A stretch of 64,000 bases of DNA from contig NC_053043.1 in the NCBI RefSeq assembly GCF_003473485.1, forward strand, positions 41,578,576-41,642,575, read 5' to 3'. Positions within the stretch are counted from its first letter, which is position 1; every line of letters starts with the position of its first letter. The stretch is from Medicago truncatula (lineage: Eukaryota; Streptophyta; Magnoliopsida; Fabales; Fabaceae). Below are positions 62,516 through 64,000 of this stretch, piece by piece. The position numbers and the translations under genes are program-made. Under the pieces are notes generated by a model. The model was not told the origin of the DNA and made no database searches. It worked only from the letters and a program-made list of their open reading frames with translations.

Positions 62516-64000
62516 AACTGCAATACATTAACTCATTTTTAAACAAGGAAATGAAGGTGAATTTTACAAAACAGCGCATATAAATTCATGAAAAAGAAAA
62601 TCAACGAGACCTAGCAAATGGGAAATGGAAAAAGAGACAGAGAAAATAACAAAATAATCAATCTCTAAAAATTATTTCGTAGTCAAAGAAAAAGATAAAA
62701 CTGGGAATACGATAAGCAATCAAATGCAGAGCTAGTTAGACAAGGCATATGCACCCTACAAATCCGATAAAAGAATTTAAACAAGAACTCACGGCTTGCG
62801 TCGAGATGACCATCCAGCGTGAGATTCAAACTTAGAAGCACTAACCACTGCATTGCAACAGGTACAAAAAATTCCATATCCCTTTTTGTAACCTACCAAT
62901 AGTTTCTGAGCACACCACAAAAGCACAATCAGAAAAGATGAAAGCCGTTAAAAAAGGTAAAGCAAAACCATCTTTAACCGAAGCTACCTTTCCGTGAGAA
63001 TAGTAAGAAACTTCAGCTCCATCTGGTAACACGTCTTCTTCAAATACCAACTTATGCAACCGTACATCCCTATCAAAATAGGATCAAGAATCAGAGCAAA
63101 ATTAAAATCCCTGATGAAACTAGAACGCCGTGTGTTAATGCATATAATATATAATATACATCTAAATCAGTAAATTCTAATTTTTTTTTTTTTCAAATGT
63201 GTTAAGTGTTTAAGAATCATACTTCTTTCTAGTTATTTTTCCCCGACTCTTGCCGCGAGATGCACTCTGCTTCATGCCATTATTCAATGCCTTTGGAATC
63301 ATATTTGTGGCTGATGTCTCTCGAACCATATTTGTGTTTGATGACTTTGGAACCACCATCTCAGTGTTCGATGACTTCTGAACCACCGTCTCAGTATTTA
63401 ATGACTCTGGAAGTACTACCGTTTCTAGTGATCTGAAATAGTAGGATCACTCGTCATATATGTTATGATTCCAGTGAACTTTGATAGATCACACAGCTGT
63501 TAACCATTTAAAAGTCCTTTTAAGTGTTTTTTTTTGGTATCTAATTCATTTTAGTTATGACTATACCATTTGAAACCTGCCAACTTATCAATAACTGTTA
63601 CACTTTTGAGTTTTAAGGTAAAACAAGATTATAAATTTTGGGGATTATTTTGAAAATAGTAATGGATCATATATTTTGGAATTTATGTAACTAACTTGCC
63701 ATGTCAGTAACTATCTAATTCATGACAGCTAGACTACAGTGTACTCTACTAAGAAGCAAGTTACAAATTACAACTCATTAATAATTGTTAACAACTGAAA
63801 AGTTCTGTCCTTTTTCGTAGTATCTAGTAAATTTCGGAAAATGGTATGAGACCCTTGCTTTGCAGGTCAATCATTGAAGTATTTAGGCAGAACAAGATCT
63901 ATTTTTCATGGGACAATTAGGTAGTTGCCATTGTTGTGATCAAACATATAGTACTGAATAGTGTATCATGAAACTATTGCGCAATAACAACACTATTGCC
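62511..64000 (-). pseudogene. Second copy of the TDBD gene segment, defective
   Basis: Duplicate of 54602 to about 56770, with roughly 450 bp missing (intron part, copy-1 positions about 54770-55205) and a single 220-bp unit. Three TDBD exons remain: 63432-63226, 63069-62988 (DVRLHKLVFEEDVLPDGAEV) and 62905-62793 (KLLVGYKKGYGIFCTCCNAV). A 1-base deletion changes the first donor from AAAGTAAGT to AAAGAAGT. The next exon starts TTATCAG and then runs straight into the antisense of the STOP1-like copy, reading NYSSLKYLH and stop. Continues past the right edge. Confidence 0.85.

Overview
This is a gene-sparse, AT-rich nuclear segment of a flowering plant. The intron-bearing plant genes, tRNA-derived SINEs, Stowaway, hAT and Mutator-type MITEs and LINE fragments fit a papilionoid legume, probably close to Medicago; that assignment is by family resemblance and I ran no search.

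Layout. 1-1066 (+): last three exons of a FIT/FER-type bHLH iron-deficiency regulator, whose basic region lies off the left edge. 6445-13149 (-): a complete four-exon SMG8 gene (about 1,212 aa, nonsense-mediated decay), with MITEs in intron 1 and a possible extra 3' exon near 5 kb. 13271-16598 (-): a decayed L1-type LINE whose poly(A) end lies about 120 bp upstream of the SMG8 start codon. 16599-19468: a 2.9-kb terminal-inverted-repeat, Mutator-like element. It carries a short + strand gene, a decayed convergent exon and two tandem long foldbacks. 19.5-31.3 kb: repeats only (SINEs, MITEs, a second LINE fragment split by a Mutator-type MITE with a 9-bp target duplication). 31531-32424 (+): an intronless ZAT5-like zinc-finger repressor gene. 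32.4-45.7 kb: repeats, an LTR-like copia remnant and an inverted pair of tRNA-Val(TAC) loci, one intact and one with an acceptor-stem mismatch. 45797-46999 (+): an intronless STOP1-like C2H2 factor with a solo LTR about 120 bp behind it. 48.8-52.5 kb: an unrecognised two-exon gene and its broken copy, separated by a hAT element.

53.6-64 kb is a patchwork. A run of seven in-frame exons (-) encodes a TDBD (IDM1-like) domain joined to an unfamiliar C-terminus. Around it lie broken pieces resembling SERRATE, a RAD5/SNF2 helicase, a chromomethylase BAH domain and the 5' half of the STOP1-like gene. A second, defective copy of the TDBD segment runs off the right edge. Several of the source families act in RNA or chromatin silencing, but these pieces carry stops or broken splice sites.

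The genes do not form an operon-like unit. The two points most worth following up are the double foldback inside the Mutator-like element, a plausible source of hairpin small RNA, and the exon-shuffled patchwork at the right end.
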